The notes under the pieces were generated by a model. The model had not been told where the DNA came from, did not search any database, and was given only the letters and a program-made list of their open reading frames with translations. A program made the position numbers and the translations under genes. A stretch of DNA of 20,743 bases from a virus: positions 1-20,743 of the IMG/VR virus record IMGVR_UViG_3300029261_000187; one strand, given 5' to 3'. This document shows positions 1 through 7,651 of the stretch, in pieces. Numbering within the stretch: the stretch's first letter is position 1; each line of letters starts with the position of its first letter.

Positions 1-2
1 GT

Positions 3-2366
3 AGTGTAGAGAGAGGTGTTGAGAGCAACACACCCTATGGCTTAATGATGATGAAGCGGAGTGTTGATGTTGTATCAGCATCTTGTGATAGATTCGTGAT
101 AGATGCACTTAGCGGCGCAACCACCAAGTCACCCTACTCAGCCACATTACTCAACAGTATGGACAGTGAGGTCTCTGCCTATGTAGCCCTAAAGGGTTGT
201 GTGGATAGTGTGTCAGGCACAACATCACTAACCAAACTAGCTATGAAGATTGGTGGTGCCTTGGAAGATCAGTTCAAGCTCGACTTCTTTAAGCAGCAAG
301 ATCAATTCATCTTCGATAAGATTTATAAGAAGGTGACTTCTCAAACCACTAACCGTTATTACCGCCGTTATAATCTCTTGAGGGAACTTACACGCCTAGA
401 GCTAACTGTGGCAGAAGCTTGGAACAAGCATGAGAAGATGTCGCTAGGATGTAAACTTGTTGACTTGGTTATTCAGCAGACAGGCCTTATCAAGATTGAG
501 ACACAGACAGTAGGTCGTAACAAGACGATCCTGATGGTTAGAGCTACAGAGGGTACTCTGGATTGGATCACTAAGGTAAACGCGCGGGGTGAAAGTCTTT
601 GCTATAGCTACGGTCCCTGTGTGATCAAACCTAAGGATTGGACTACTCCCACAGATGGTGGTTACTACTCGACTGAGTTGTTTAATGTCCCTCTGATCAA
701 GACCTCAAATCTCAACTACTTTGAGGACATGCAGTATTACCCGATGCCTGAGGAATATTCAGCGATCAACACACTGCAAGGTTCCAAGTTCCAAGTGAAC
801 CGTCCAATCCTAGAGTTCATGCAGGAATGTTGGGAAACAGGCTTGTCTTGGGGTGGCTTGGTTAGCCGTGAGGATAGCCCCCTTCCCCCATTTCCATTCA
901 GCCCTGACAAGGATGTAAAGAACCTTGGGGAGGCTGACACAATCAGGTTCAAGGATTGGAAAAAGGCAGCGACACGGGTGTACCAGTTCAATGCCCGTTC
1001 AATGTCTAAGCGTCTCGCAACAATTCGTACCCTACAGATTGCAGAGAAGTACAAGGATTTCGATGAGTTCTTCTTTGTGTACCAGAATGACTTTCGGTTT
1101 AGGAAATACGTCACCAGTGCCTTCCTTAGCCCTCAGGGGGCTGATCCAGCTAAGGCACTGCTTCACTTCTCTAAGGGGCGGCGGTTGGGCGTGAGAGGAT
1201 CATTCTGGTTAGCAGTGCAGGGTGCTAATACATTTGGTCAGGATAAGATTACCCTACAGCAAAGGAATGACTGGGTAATTGAGAATACAGATTGGATCAT
1301 CAAGTGTGCTGAAGACCCAATGACCCACAAAGAATGGTGTCATGCTGACAAGCCTTGGCAGTTCCTAGCCTTCTGCTTTGAGTGGCAGGGCTTTAGTATT
1401 TTGGGCGAAAATTTTGAGAGCCGATTACCCATTGCTTTAGACGGGTGTAACAACGGTATCCAACATCTTTCTGCATTGGCTAGAGATTTTCGCGGTGGAG
1501 AGGCCACTAACTTAATGCCCAGCGCAATGCCTAACGACATCTACCAAGAGGTGGCTGATGCCTGTGTGCGTGAGCTACAGCAGCGCGATGACCATATGGC
1601 AACGAAGTGGTTGGAGTTTGGTGTCACTCGCAAGACAACCAAGCGTCCAGTGATGGTCGTTCCCTACGGTGGTAAATTGTATAGCTGCCGTGGCTACATA
1701 GAAGAGTTCATCCATGATCAGATTGAGGCAGGGAAACCTGACCTCTTTGAAGGCAAGTTCTTTGACGCCAGTAATTACCTCTCTCGCATCCTTTGGGAAG
1801 CAATCAGTGAGGTGGTGGTGTCAGCAAGAGAGGTAATGGATTGGATACAGAAGGTATCTTCTCTAGTAACAAAGGAAGGCTACCCCATGACATGGAACAC
1901 ACCCACAGGCGGGTTCGTTAGTCAGAACTATGAGGCCTTCATAAGCAAGAGGGTGACCACACACATCGATGGTGTGCTGGTGAAGCCACAATTCCGCGAG
2001 GTTAATAGCGGCAAACTTGATAAGCGAAGATCAGTTAACGGGTCTAGTCCTAATTTTATTCATGCTTTGGATGCGTCAGCAATGACGAAGACCATCAATT
2101 TATGCAGACAGAGAGGACTAACCGACTTCTGTATGATCCACGATAGCTATGCGGTTCATGCGGGTGAATTATCCAATGGTCAGAATTGTACTGATGTATT
2201 GTTTGCATCTCTGCGCGAGGCTTTTGTGGATATGTATACAAACCATAACCCCCTAGACAATCTCAGGGAAACTATAATGGAAGTTGTTAAAGATGTACCA
2301 CATCCACCAGCGAAAGGCACCTTGGATATCAACAAGGTATTACTCAGTGAGTTCTTCTTTTCTTAA
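3..2366 (+). CDS. 1: T7-type single-subunit DNA-directed RNA polymerase (5' end outside window)
   Basis: Transcribes the phage middle and late genes from phage-specific promoters. The reading frame is open to the left edge. The 14 in-frame codons before the Met at 45 resemble the T7 N-terminal region around residues 35-47, so the Met at 45 is probably internal and some tens of residues lie upstream (T7 is 883 aa; 787 codons are visible here). Numbering from that Met: motif A has Asp466 (T7 Asp537) followed by GIQHLSALARD; motif B has Arg529, Lys533, Arg534 and Tyr541 with T7 spacing (627, 631, 632, 639); motif C is His699-Asp700-Ser701 (T7 811-813). The C-terminus SEFFFS mirrors the T7 'foot' SDFAFA. 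The specificity-loop region (about 632-655) keeps the Arg of T7 R746 at 636 but differs at other base-reading positions. Identity is certain; the true start is not in the window. Confidence 0.97.
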   Translation, partial: SVERGVESNTPYGLMMMKRSVDVVSASCDRFVIDALSGATTKSPYSATLLNSMDSEVSAYVALKGCVDSVSGTTSLTKLAMKIGGALEDQFKLDFFKQQDQFIFDKIYKKVTSQTTNRYYRRYNLLRELTRLELTVAEAWNKHEKMSLGCKLVDLVIQQTGLIKIETQTVGRNKTILMVRATEGTLDWITKVNARGESLCYSYGPCVIKPKDWTTPTDGGYYSTELFNVPLIKTSNLNYFEDMQYYPMPEEYSAINTLQGSKFQVNRPILEFMQECWETGLSWGGLVSREDSPLPPFPFSPDKDVKNLGEADTIRFKDWKKAATRVYQFNARSMSKRLATIRTLQIAEKYKDFDEFFFVYQNDFRFRKYVTSAFLSPQGADPAKALLHFSKGRRLGVRGSFWLAVQGANTFGQDKITLQQRNDWVIENTDWIIKCAEDPMTHKEWCHADKPWQFLAFCFEWQGFSILGENFESRLPIALDGCNNGIQHLSALARDFRGGEATNLMPSAMPNDIYQEVADACVRELQQRDDHMATKWLEFGVTRKTTKRPVMVVPYGGKLYSCRGYIEEFIHDQIEAGKPDLFEGKFFDASNYLSRILWEAISEVVVSAREVMDWIQKVSSLVTKEGYPMTWNTPTGGFVSQNYEAFISKRVTTHIDGVLVKPQFREVNSGKLDKRRSVNGSSPNFIHALDASAMTKTINLCRQRGLTDFCMIHDSYAVHAGELSNGQNCTDVLFASLREAFVDMYTNHNPLDNLRETIMEVVKDVPHPPAKGTLDINKVLLSEFFFS

Positions 2367-2392
2367 TAACTAGGAGCTTCCACTTGTGGATG

Positions 2393-2410
2393 TAATAATG
2401 GACACTATAG
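2393..2410 (+). promoter_or_regulatory. Phage RNA polymerase promoter, T7/SP6 type (P1)
   Basis: The 18 bases TAATAATGGACACTATAG fit the -17 to +1 layout of T7 promoters. They match the T7 consensus at -17 to -13 and at -7 to +1, and differ only at -12 to -8. The last ten bases (-9 to +1, GACACTATAG) are identical to the SP6 promoter core. +1 would be G2410, 28 bases before the next start codon. A second copy differing at two positions lies at 13258-13275. A host sigma70 reading (TTGTGG at 2384, TATAGT at 2406, 16-base spacer) is also possible but weaker. Confidence 0.8.
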
Positions 2411-2437
2411 TCCCTATAAACCAAAAAAAGGTAGAAC

Positions 2438-2611
2438 ATGAATGTCGAGGCCGTAGCTGCCCTGATGATTATGCGTGGGCAACAAGTGCCTGTCGATATG
2501 ATCATTAGGCTCCAAGAAATGGGTCACAATTTCGATGCGTTTGAAAAGATGCACACAAAGAATGACCGATACACAAATAACCTAAATGACGAAACCACTA
2601 AGGATAAATAA
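2438..2611 (+). CDS. Small hypothetical protein, 57 aa
   Basis: Starts at ATG 2438 behind a purine-rich AAAAAAAGG ribosome site and stops at TAA 2609-2611, whose last base is the first base of the SSB start codon. This coupling, with the upstream phage promoter, supports a real gene. It would be the first gene read from P1. The protein begins MNVEAVAALMIMRGQQ, is helical in character with no cysteines and no membrane segment, and ends in a hydrophilic, Asn/Asp/Lys-rich tail. In T7 this interval holds small host-takeover genes, but I recognise no homolog and assign no function. Confidence 0.75.
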   Translation: MNVEAVAALMIMRGQQVPVDMIIRLQEMGHNFDAFEKMHTKNDRYTNNLNDETTKDK

Positions 2612-3222
2612 TGGCTATAACTACACCTAGAGGCACAGCAATGTGGGCTAAACTTTTCACACCTGACTACAAGTTTACAGATGTTGGAGAGTACAGTGTG
2701 GCACTCACTATTGGTGCTGACCAAGCCGCTGACATTCTGTCTAAGATTGACAGTCAGTTAGCATACTCGCTTGAGAAAGCGTTGAAAGAGAACCCCACCA
2801 AAAAGGGTTCGATCAAGCCAGCATCACCCCCTTACAAAGAAGTCTTTGATGATCAGGGTAATGCCACTGGTGATATCGAATTTAAATTCAAACAAAAAGC
2901 AGTAGTGCAGACCAAAAACGGTCCACTTAAAAAGAAGCCAGCCATCGTCGATGCAAAGGGTAAACCTATTCACGAAGCCATCGAAGTTGGTAACGGTTCT
3001 GTAATGAAAGTAGCCTTCGATATGTACCCTTACTACACCGCGATGGCGGGTGCAGGGGTATCGTTGAAGCTGACAGCAGTGCAGTTACTAGAAGTCAAAG
3101 GCGGTTTTAAGTTCGACGTTGAGGATGGCTATGAGTTTTCCGAAAGCGATGTGAAACAAGACGATGAATACTTCCAACAAGATGAAGCCCCAAAAGAAAC
3201 AGATAACTCTGGGGACTTCTAA
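2611..3222 (+). CDS. 2.5: Single-stranded DNA-binding protein, gp2.5-like
   Basis: Coats single-stranded DNA at the fork and coordinates polymerase and primase-helicase. At 203 aa it is somewhat shorter than T7 gp2.5 (232). It shows the family pattern: an N-terminal beta-rich part with PRGTAMWAKLFTPDY and GEYSVALTI, a central IEFKFKQKA strand, then IVDAKGKP, GSVMKVAFDMYPY and VSLKLTAVQLLEV, matching the OB-fold strands of T7 gp2.5. The last roughly 25 residues are strongly acidic and end in SGDF, like the T7 tail ending DGDF, which contacts gp5 and gp4. ATG 2611 overlaps the stop of the upstream gene by one base. Its 3' end overlaps the endonuclease gene by 59 bases. Confidence 0.93.
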   Translation: MAITTPRGTAMWAKLFTPDYKFTDVGEYSVALTIGADQAADILSKIDSQLAYSLEKALKENPTKKGSIKPASPPYKEVFDDQGNATGDIEFKFKQKAVVQTKNGPLKKKPAIVDAKGKPIHEAIEVGNGSVMKVAFDMYPYYTAMAGAGVSLKLTAVQLLEVKGGFKFDVEDGYEFSESDVKQDDEYFQQDEAPKETDNSGDF

Positions 3223-3583
3223 AGATACTAAATTTCGATCAGGTTTAGAGCGCAACCTAGCTTCTGACCTCGACAAAAAATGTACCGACTACACGTATGA
3301 ACAAGAGCGGATACCTTACTTTGTTGAGCGCAAGTACGTTGCTGATTTTATCTTACCCAATGGCATAATCGTAGAGGCCAAAGGCTGGTTCAAGTCTGCT
3401 GATCAGAGGAAGATGAGAAACCTCAAGGACCAACATCCAGACCGTGAATTTCGGTTTGTTTTCCAGAGGCTCAATTCCAAAGTTCAAGGAAGTACAATGA
3501 CTTGCGCCGATTGGTGCGAGAAGTATGGCTTCCTGTATGCAGAAACTTTTGTCCCAAAGGAGTGGGTAAATGAGAAAGATTAA
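3164..3583 (+). CDS. 3: Endonuclease I (Holliday-junction resolvase), gp3-like
   Basis: Resolves branched DNA and helps break down host DNA. The 139 aa match T7 endonuclease I (149 aa): FRSGLE with Glu29 (T7 Glu20), then Asp61, Glu71 and Lys73 with the exact spacing of T7 Asp55, Glu65 and Lys67 (ADFILPNGIIVEAKG), followed by a QHP motif and a C-terminal PKEWV like T7 PAEWI. The place of T7 Glu35 appears to be Thr44, though acidic residues lie close by. The start is uncertain: ATG 3164 gives a 59-base overlap with SSB, while ATG 3182 would give an N-terminus closer to T7 length. Neither has a clear Shine-Dalgarno sequence, so translational coupling is likely. Confidence 0.94.
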   Translation: MNTSNKMKPQKKQITLGTSKDTKFRSGLERNLASDLDKKCTDYTYEQERIPYFVERKYVADFILPNGIIVEAKGWFKSADQRKMRNLKDQHPDREFRFVFQRLNSKVQGSTMTCADWCEKYGFLYAETFVPKEWVNEKD

Positions 3584-3992
3584 TCTGATTGTCGTTCACT
3601 GTTCAGCCACCAAGGTTGATCAGGAGTGTAACGCAGCGGTAATTGACAAGTGGCACCGTCAGCGTGGCTGGCGAAAGATCGGCTACCACTACGTCATTAA
3701 TCGTAGCGGTCTGCTTGAGACAGGGCGTGGCCTTGAAGAGGTTGGCGCACACGTTAAAGGCAAGAACAAAAACAGTATTGGCATCTCTATGATCGGTGGT
3801 CTTGATGCCAATGGTGACCCTGAGTGTAATTATACTAAGGAGCAATGGAAACAGTTGGATGAGTTGGTTGGTAAGCTACAAGTTGATTACCCAGATGCTG
3901 ATGTAGACGGTCACAATTCGTTTGCCGCTAAAGCATGTCCCTGTTTCAATGTAAAAGAATGGTTGAAGAACGAGAAGAAAGCTCTTTCATAG
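3570..3992 (+). CDS. 3.5: N-acetylmuramoyl-L-alanine amidase (phage lysozyme), gp3.5-like
   Basis: Cuts the amide bond between N-acetylmuramic acid and L-alanine in peptidoglycan for host lysis. At 140 aa it aligns along its whole length with T7 lysozyme (151 aa). Zinc ligands His10, His115 and Cys123 and catalytic Tyr39 and Lys121 are all present, each offset by exactly seven from T7 His17, His122, Cys130, Tyr46 and Lys128. Typical blocks are VVHCSATK, GYHYVI, NSIGISMIGG and KACPCF. AAGGAG at 3558-3563 is a strong ribosome site seven bases before ATG 3570. The gene overlaps endonuclease I by 14 bases. T7 lysozyme also binds and inhibits its RNA polymerase; the N-terminal tail here is seven residues shorter, so that second role is unproven. 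Confidence 0.96.
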   Translation: MRKINLIVVHCSATKVDQECNAAVIDKWHRQRGWRKIGYHYVINRSGLLETGRGLEEVGAHVKGKNKNSIGISMIGGLDANGDPECNYTKEQWKQLDELVGKLQVDYPDADVDGHNSFAAKACPCFNVKEWLKNEKKALS

Positions 3993-5578
3993 GGCATCAG
4001 GCCTGTCCTAACTGCCCGTCGAGCGATGGGTTTAGTGTTTACGATGACGGGCATGGTTATTGTTTTGTGTGTCACCATTATGTCCACGGTGACGGTAGTA
4101 ATATTCAAAAACGTGAGGTGAAAATGGCAACTACTGAGTTAGTTGAGCGGGACAGCTATGTCCCTTTGAGCAAACGTAGACTTAGCGAAGAGACTTGTAA
4201 GAAGTGGGACTACTTTCTCGCTGATTTCAATGGCAAGAAGTGCCATGTCGCTAATTACAAAGACGCACAAGGACAGACCGTGGCTCAGAAGCTGCGGTTT
4301 GCTAACAAAGACTTTCTTTTTATAGGTGATACCAAGGCAGCTACCCTATTCGGGCAGCACCTCTGGTCCGATGGCGGTAAGATGGTTACCGTAGTCGAGG
4401 GCGAACTAGATGCCTTGTCACTGCAACAAACAATGAAGAGTTGGCCCGTTGTCTCCATACCTAATGGGGCAGCGGGTGCAAAGAAATCAGTGCAGAAAAA
4501 TTTGGAGTGGCTTAACAAGTTCGATAAAGTTAATTTCTGTTTTGACAACGACGATGCTGGTAGAAAAGCAGCAAAAGAATGTGCCGCGCTGCTGCCACCA
4601 TCTAAGAGCCGCATAGTTAATCTGCCCTTAAAGGATGCCAACGAAATGTTGGTAGAGAATAGGACAGAGGAACTGGTCAGGGCTGTCTGGGATGCCAAGG
4701 AATCTAGACCTGATGGTATCTTGAATGGCTCTGACCTGTGGGATGAGATCAACCTGATCAACAACGATCAAAGTTGGTCATACCCCTACCTTGGTATTAA
4801 CGAGAAGACCCAAGGATTACGCAAGGGGGAGATCGTAACGGTCACCGCTGGTTCTGGGATTGGCAAGAGCCAACTGTGCCGTGAGTTTGCTCACCACCTG
4901 TTAACTCAGGGTGAGACGATAGGAATCGTAGCCTTAGAGGAGAGCATCAAGAGAAGCGCACTAGGCCTGATGGCTATAGCAGCTAACAAACCACTTCACC
5001 TCAACGTAGAGGTCACACCAGAGGAGAAGCTAGAGGCATTTGAGAGTACCCTAGGTACTGGACGGGTCTTCTTGTACGACCACTGGGGTTCGACTGAGGC
5101 TGACAACCTCTTGGACAAGATACGTTACTTAGCGAATGGATGTGGCTGTGGTTTTATTGTGTTGGATCACATCTCAATCGTTGTGTCATCAGGTATGGAA
5201 GGTGGCGATGAGCGTAAGCTGATTGACAAGTTGATGACACTTCTACGTGGCCTGTGCGAGGAGCTAAAGATCGGCCTCATTCTTGTCAGCCACCTCAAGC
5301 GTCCAGATGGTAAAGGGCATGAGGAAGGTAGCGTAACAAGTTTGAGCCAACTCAGAGGCAGCGCAGCAATCGGTCAGTTATCAGATATGGTTATTGGCTG
5401 TGAACGAAACCAACAAGATGCTGAGAACAGCAACATCACGACTGTTCGTATATTAAAAAATAGATGGACGGGAGAGACAGGCATAGCAGCCCACTTGGAA
5501 TACGACAAACAAACTGGACGAATGAACGAAGTATCACTTGGTGATACAGAAACTTTCAATACAACAGAGGACTTTTAA
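3959..5578 (+). CDS. 4: DNA primase-helicase, gp4-like
   Basis: Unwinds the fork and makes primers. Domain order as in T7 gp4: an N-terminal zinc-binding domain (CPNC then CFVC, with a conserved SSDG and DDGHGYC between), a TOPRIM primase core (VVEGELDALSL near the middle, then FDNDDAGRKAA), and a RecA-like helicase with Walker A GSGIGKS (Lys at 4865-4867) and IVLDHISIVVS. The last residues, TEDF, resemble the acidic T7 tail ending DTDF that docks on the polymerase. I chose ATG 3959 because the distance to the first cysteine then matches T7 (539 aa against 566). An upstream in-frame ATG at 3935 would add eight residues; neither has a good ribosome site. It overlaps the amidase gene in another frame. 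Confidence 0.95.
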   Translation: MVEEREESSFIGHQACPNCPSSDGFSVYDDGHGYCFVCHHYVHGDGSNIQKREVKMATTELVERDSYVPLSKRRLSEETCKKWDYFLADFNGKKCHVANYKDAQGQTVAQKLRFANKDFLFIGDTKAATLFGQHLWSDGGKMVTVVEGELDALSLQQTMKSWPVVSIPNGAAGAKKSVQKNLEWLNKFDKVNFCFDNDDAGRKAAKECAALLPPSKSRIVNLPLKDANEMLVENRTEELVRAVWDAKESRPDGILNGSDLWDEINLINNDQSWSYPYLGINEKTQGLRKGEIVTVTAGSGIGKSQLCREFAHHLLTQGETIGIVALEESIKRSALGLMAIAANKPLHLNVEVTPEEKLEAFESTLGTGRVFLYDHWGSTEADNLLDKIRYLANGCGCGFIVLDHISIVVSSGMEGGDERKLIDKLMTLLRGLCEELKIGLILVSHLKRPDGKGHEEGSVTSLSQLRGSAAIGQLSDMVIGCERNQQDAENSNITTVRILKNRWTGETGIAAHLEYDKQTGRMNEVSLGDTETFNTTEDF

Positions 5579-5815
5579 ATGGGTAACACAGTACAATTAG
5601 ATATTGAGTTAGAGACTGCCTTCACACCTGAGGGTATAGAGATTTATCCATACGTTGATGACAGTGATGTCTCCGAAGCTGTAATGAGTATAGATTGGGA
5701 CAGTATATATGAGGTCACAGTTGAGTGCGCTCAAGATTGTGAGTCACTTGCTACGGCTGCTGATGAGCTAGAGGTTATGGCTGATCGAATACGTCAGTAT
5801 ATTCTTGACAACTAA
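5579..5815 (+). CDS. Hypothetical acidic protein, 78 aa
   Basis: ATG 5579 directly follows the helicase stop codon, with GAGG eight bases upstream, so it is probably translated from the same message. The protein is strongly acidic, with Asp/Glu spread over its length, a short hydrophobic strand-like start (MGNTVQLDIELETAF) and a helical C-terminal half (about residues 50-78). It has two cysteines (Cys50 and Cys54) and no membrane segment. It sits between helicase and DNA polymerase, where podoviruses often carry small unknown genes. The acidity would suit a DNA mimic or a partner of a basic protein, but that is speculation and no function is assigned. Confidence 0.8.
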   Translation: MGNTVQLDIELETAFTPEGIEIYPYVDDSDVSEAVMSIDWDSIYEVTVECAQDCESLATAADELEVMADRIRQYILDN

Positions 5816-5860
5816 AGCATCCACTTATGCAACCAGTTACTCCTGAGAGAGGGCTACCAA

Positions 5861-7651
5861 ATGAGACTTCTATTTGACATAGAGACTGACGGTCTTGAAC
5901 CTACCTTGATCCATTGCATAGTAGCTAAGGATGTAGATACTAAGTTTGTCTACAGGTTCTATAAGGATATGCTTAATGACGGTGCCAAGCTTCTGTCTAC
6001 GGCTGATGAACTAATAGGCCACAACATAATGGGTTATGATGTACCTGTTATGGAGAAGTTTTACCCTGACCTTTTCGGGGATCGTTTACAGTGTAAACTA
6101 ACTGACACCTTAGTTCTGTCTCGACTGTTGTGGCCCGACCGCCGTGAAAGAGATTTCAAACTTCACAGGGAAGGGAAGCTGATACCAAAACTCATTGGTT
6201 CACACGGCCTAAAGGCGTGGGGCCAGCGTCTGGGGGACGCAAAGGACAGTTTTGGTGAAGACACTGATTGGCAAGAGTTCAGCATGGAAATGTTAGACTA
6301 CTGCGAACAAGATGTGGAGCTAAACTACCGTCTCTACCAGCTATGTTTAAACCAGCAAGGCAGCGACGATGCCATTGGATTAGAGCATGACATACATGCA
6401 ATATGTATGAAGCAGACAGAGAATGGTTTTCCTTTGGATGAGAGAAAAGCTGTAATCCTTTACTCCCGTCTAAGCACACGAAGACAGGACATCTACAATG
6501 AGTTGGTAGATACCTTTGGGTCATGGTGGGAACCTGTAGGCGTAGTCACCCCCAAGCGTAGTATCAACTACAAGTCAGTAGACAGGCAGTCAGTGTGGAA
6601 GGATGCACCCTACACCAAGATCAAGAGGGTCACGTTCAACCCAGCTAGTCGGCATCACATAGCTCAGAGGCTCACACATAAGTACGGCTGGGAGCCTCAG
6701 TTATTCACTGAGACTGATGAGGCTAGGGTAGACGATAAGGTCCTAGGTTCGTTGGAGTACCCAGAGGCCAAGCTGTTAGCTGAATACTTATTGATCCAGA
6801 AAAGGATTGGTCAGTTAGCAGAGGGTAACCAAGCGTGGCTCAAGCTGTCTAAGGATGGCAAGCTACACGGCAGGGTAAACACTATGGGATGTGTGACTTC
6901 ACGCTGTACCCATAGCAACCCAAACACTGGTCAAGTTCCTAGTGTCAATGCCAAGTATGGTTGGGAGTGTCGTGAGTTGTTTCATGCCCCTAAGGGCTGG
7001 CGGCTCATGGGGTGTGATGTTTCTGGTTTGGAGTTGAGAACCTTAGCCCATTACGTTTCTGCGTGGGACGATGGCAAGTATGCTGACATCCTATTGGAGG
7101 GTGACATTCACCAAGCCACGGCAGACGCTACAGGCCTGTCGAGATCGAACGCAAAAACATTTCAATACGCTCTCCTATATGGTGGGGGTGATGAGAAAAT
7201 AGGTTCTATTGTTGGTGGTGGTAAGAAGGAAGGTGCTGCGCTCAAGCGTAAGTATTTCAAAGCTACCCCAGCCATCAAGAAGCTAAGGTCAGCGGTACAG
7301 GACAAGGCCAAGCAAGGCTACATCAAGGGCATCGATGGTAGGCGTGTGCCTATTAGACATTCCCATGCTGCACTCAATTCTCTTTTACAAAGTTGCGGTG
7401 CAATATTGTGCAAGCGTTGGGTGGTCCTGTTCCATACGTTGTTACAGAAAAAAGGCTTTGTGGAAGGCGTTGACTACCAACAGGTGGCTTACGTCCATGA
7501 CGAAGTACAAGTGTTAGTGAAAGAAGAGGTGGCAGATGACATTGGACTACTCTGCATCGAAGCAATTAAACTTTCTGGACAGTATTACTCCATCAGACTT
7601 CCACTCAGCGGAGAGTACAAGGTCGGAGCAAACTGGGCGGAGACACACTGA
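5861..7651 (+). CDS. 5: Family A DNA polymerase with 3'-5' exonuclease, gp5-like
   Basis: Replicative polymerase, 596 aa against 704 in T7. Exonuclease domain: Asp6 and Glu8 (FDIETDG), TLVLSRL, GSHGLKAWGQRLG and Asp151 in YCEQDVELNYRLY. Polymerase domain: motif A Asp386 (CDVSGLELRTLAHY), motif B Arg428, Lys432 and Tyr436 (RSNAKTFQYALLYGGGDEKIG), motif C His546-Asp547-Glu548 (YVHDEVQV). Tyr436 is the equivalent of E. coli Pol I residue 762. Between FGSW (219-222) and APYT only about two dozen residues lie where T7 has its roughly 60-residue thioredoxin-binding insert, so this loop is much reduced. GAGAGAGGG upstream is a strong ribosome site. The 3' end overlaps the next gene by 116 bases. Confidence 0.97.
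   Translation: MRLLFDIETDGLEPTLIHCIVAKDVDTKFVYRFYKDMLNDGAKLLSTADELIGHNIMGYDVPVMEKFYPDLFGDRLQCKLTDTLVLSRLLWPDRRERDFKLHREGKLIPKLIGSHGLKAWGQRLGDAKDSFGEDTDWQEFSMEMLDYCEQDVELNYRLYQLCLNQQGSDDAIGLEHDIHAICMKQTENGFPLDERKAVILYSRLSTRRQDIYNELVDTFGSWWEPVGVVTPKRSINYKSVDRQSVWKDAPYTKIKRVTFNPASRHHIAQRLTHKYGWEPQLFTETDEARVDDKVLGSLEYPEAKLLAEYLLIQKRIGQLAEGNQAWLKLSKDGKLHGRVNTMGCVTSRCTHSNPNTGQVPSVNAKYGWECRELFHAPKGWRLMGCDVSGLELRTLAHYVSAWDDGKYADILLEGDIHQATADATGLSRSNAKTFQYALLYGGGDEKIGSIVGGGKKEGAALKRKYFKATPAIKKLRSAVQDKAKQGYIKGIDGRRVPIRHSHAALNSLLQSCGAILCKRWVVLFHTLLQKKGFVEGVDYQQVAYVHDEVQVLVKEEVADDIGLLCIEAIKLSGQYYSIRLPLSGEYKVGANWAETH

Noticed and set aside
4285-4764. 159-codon open frame on the - strand inside the primase-helicase gene
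   Set aside because: Shadow of a well-supported gene; no domain, no ribosome site, and all real genes are on the + strand.
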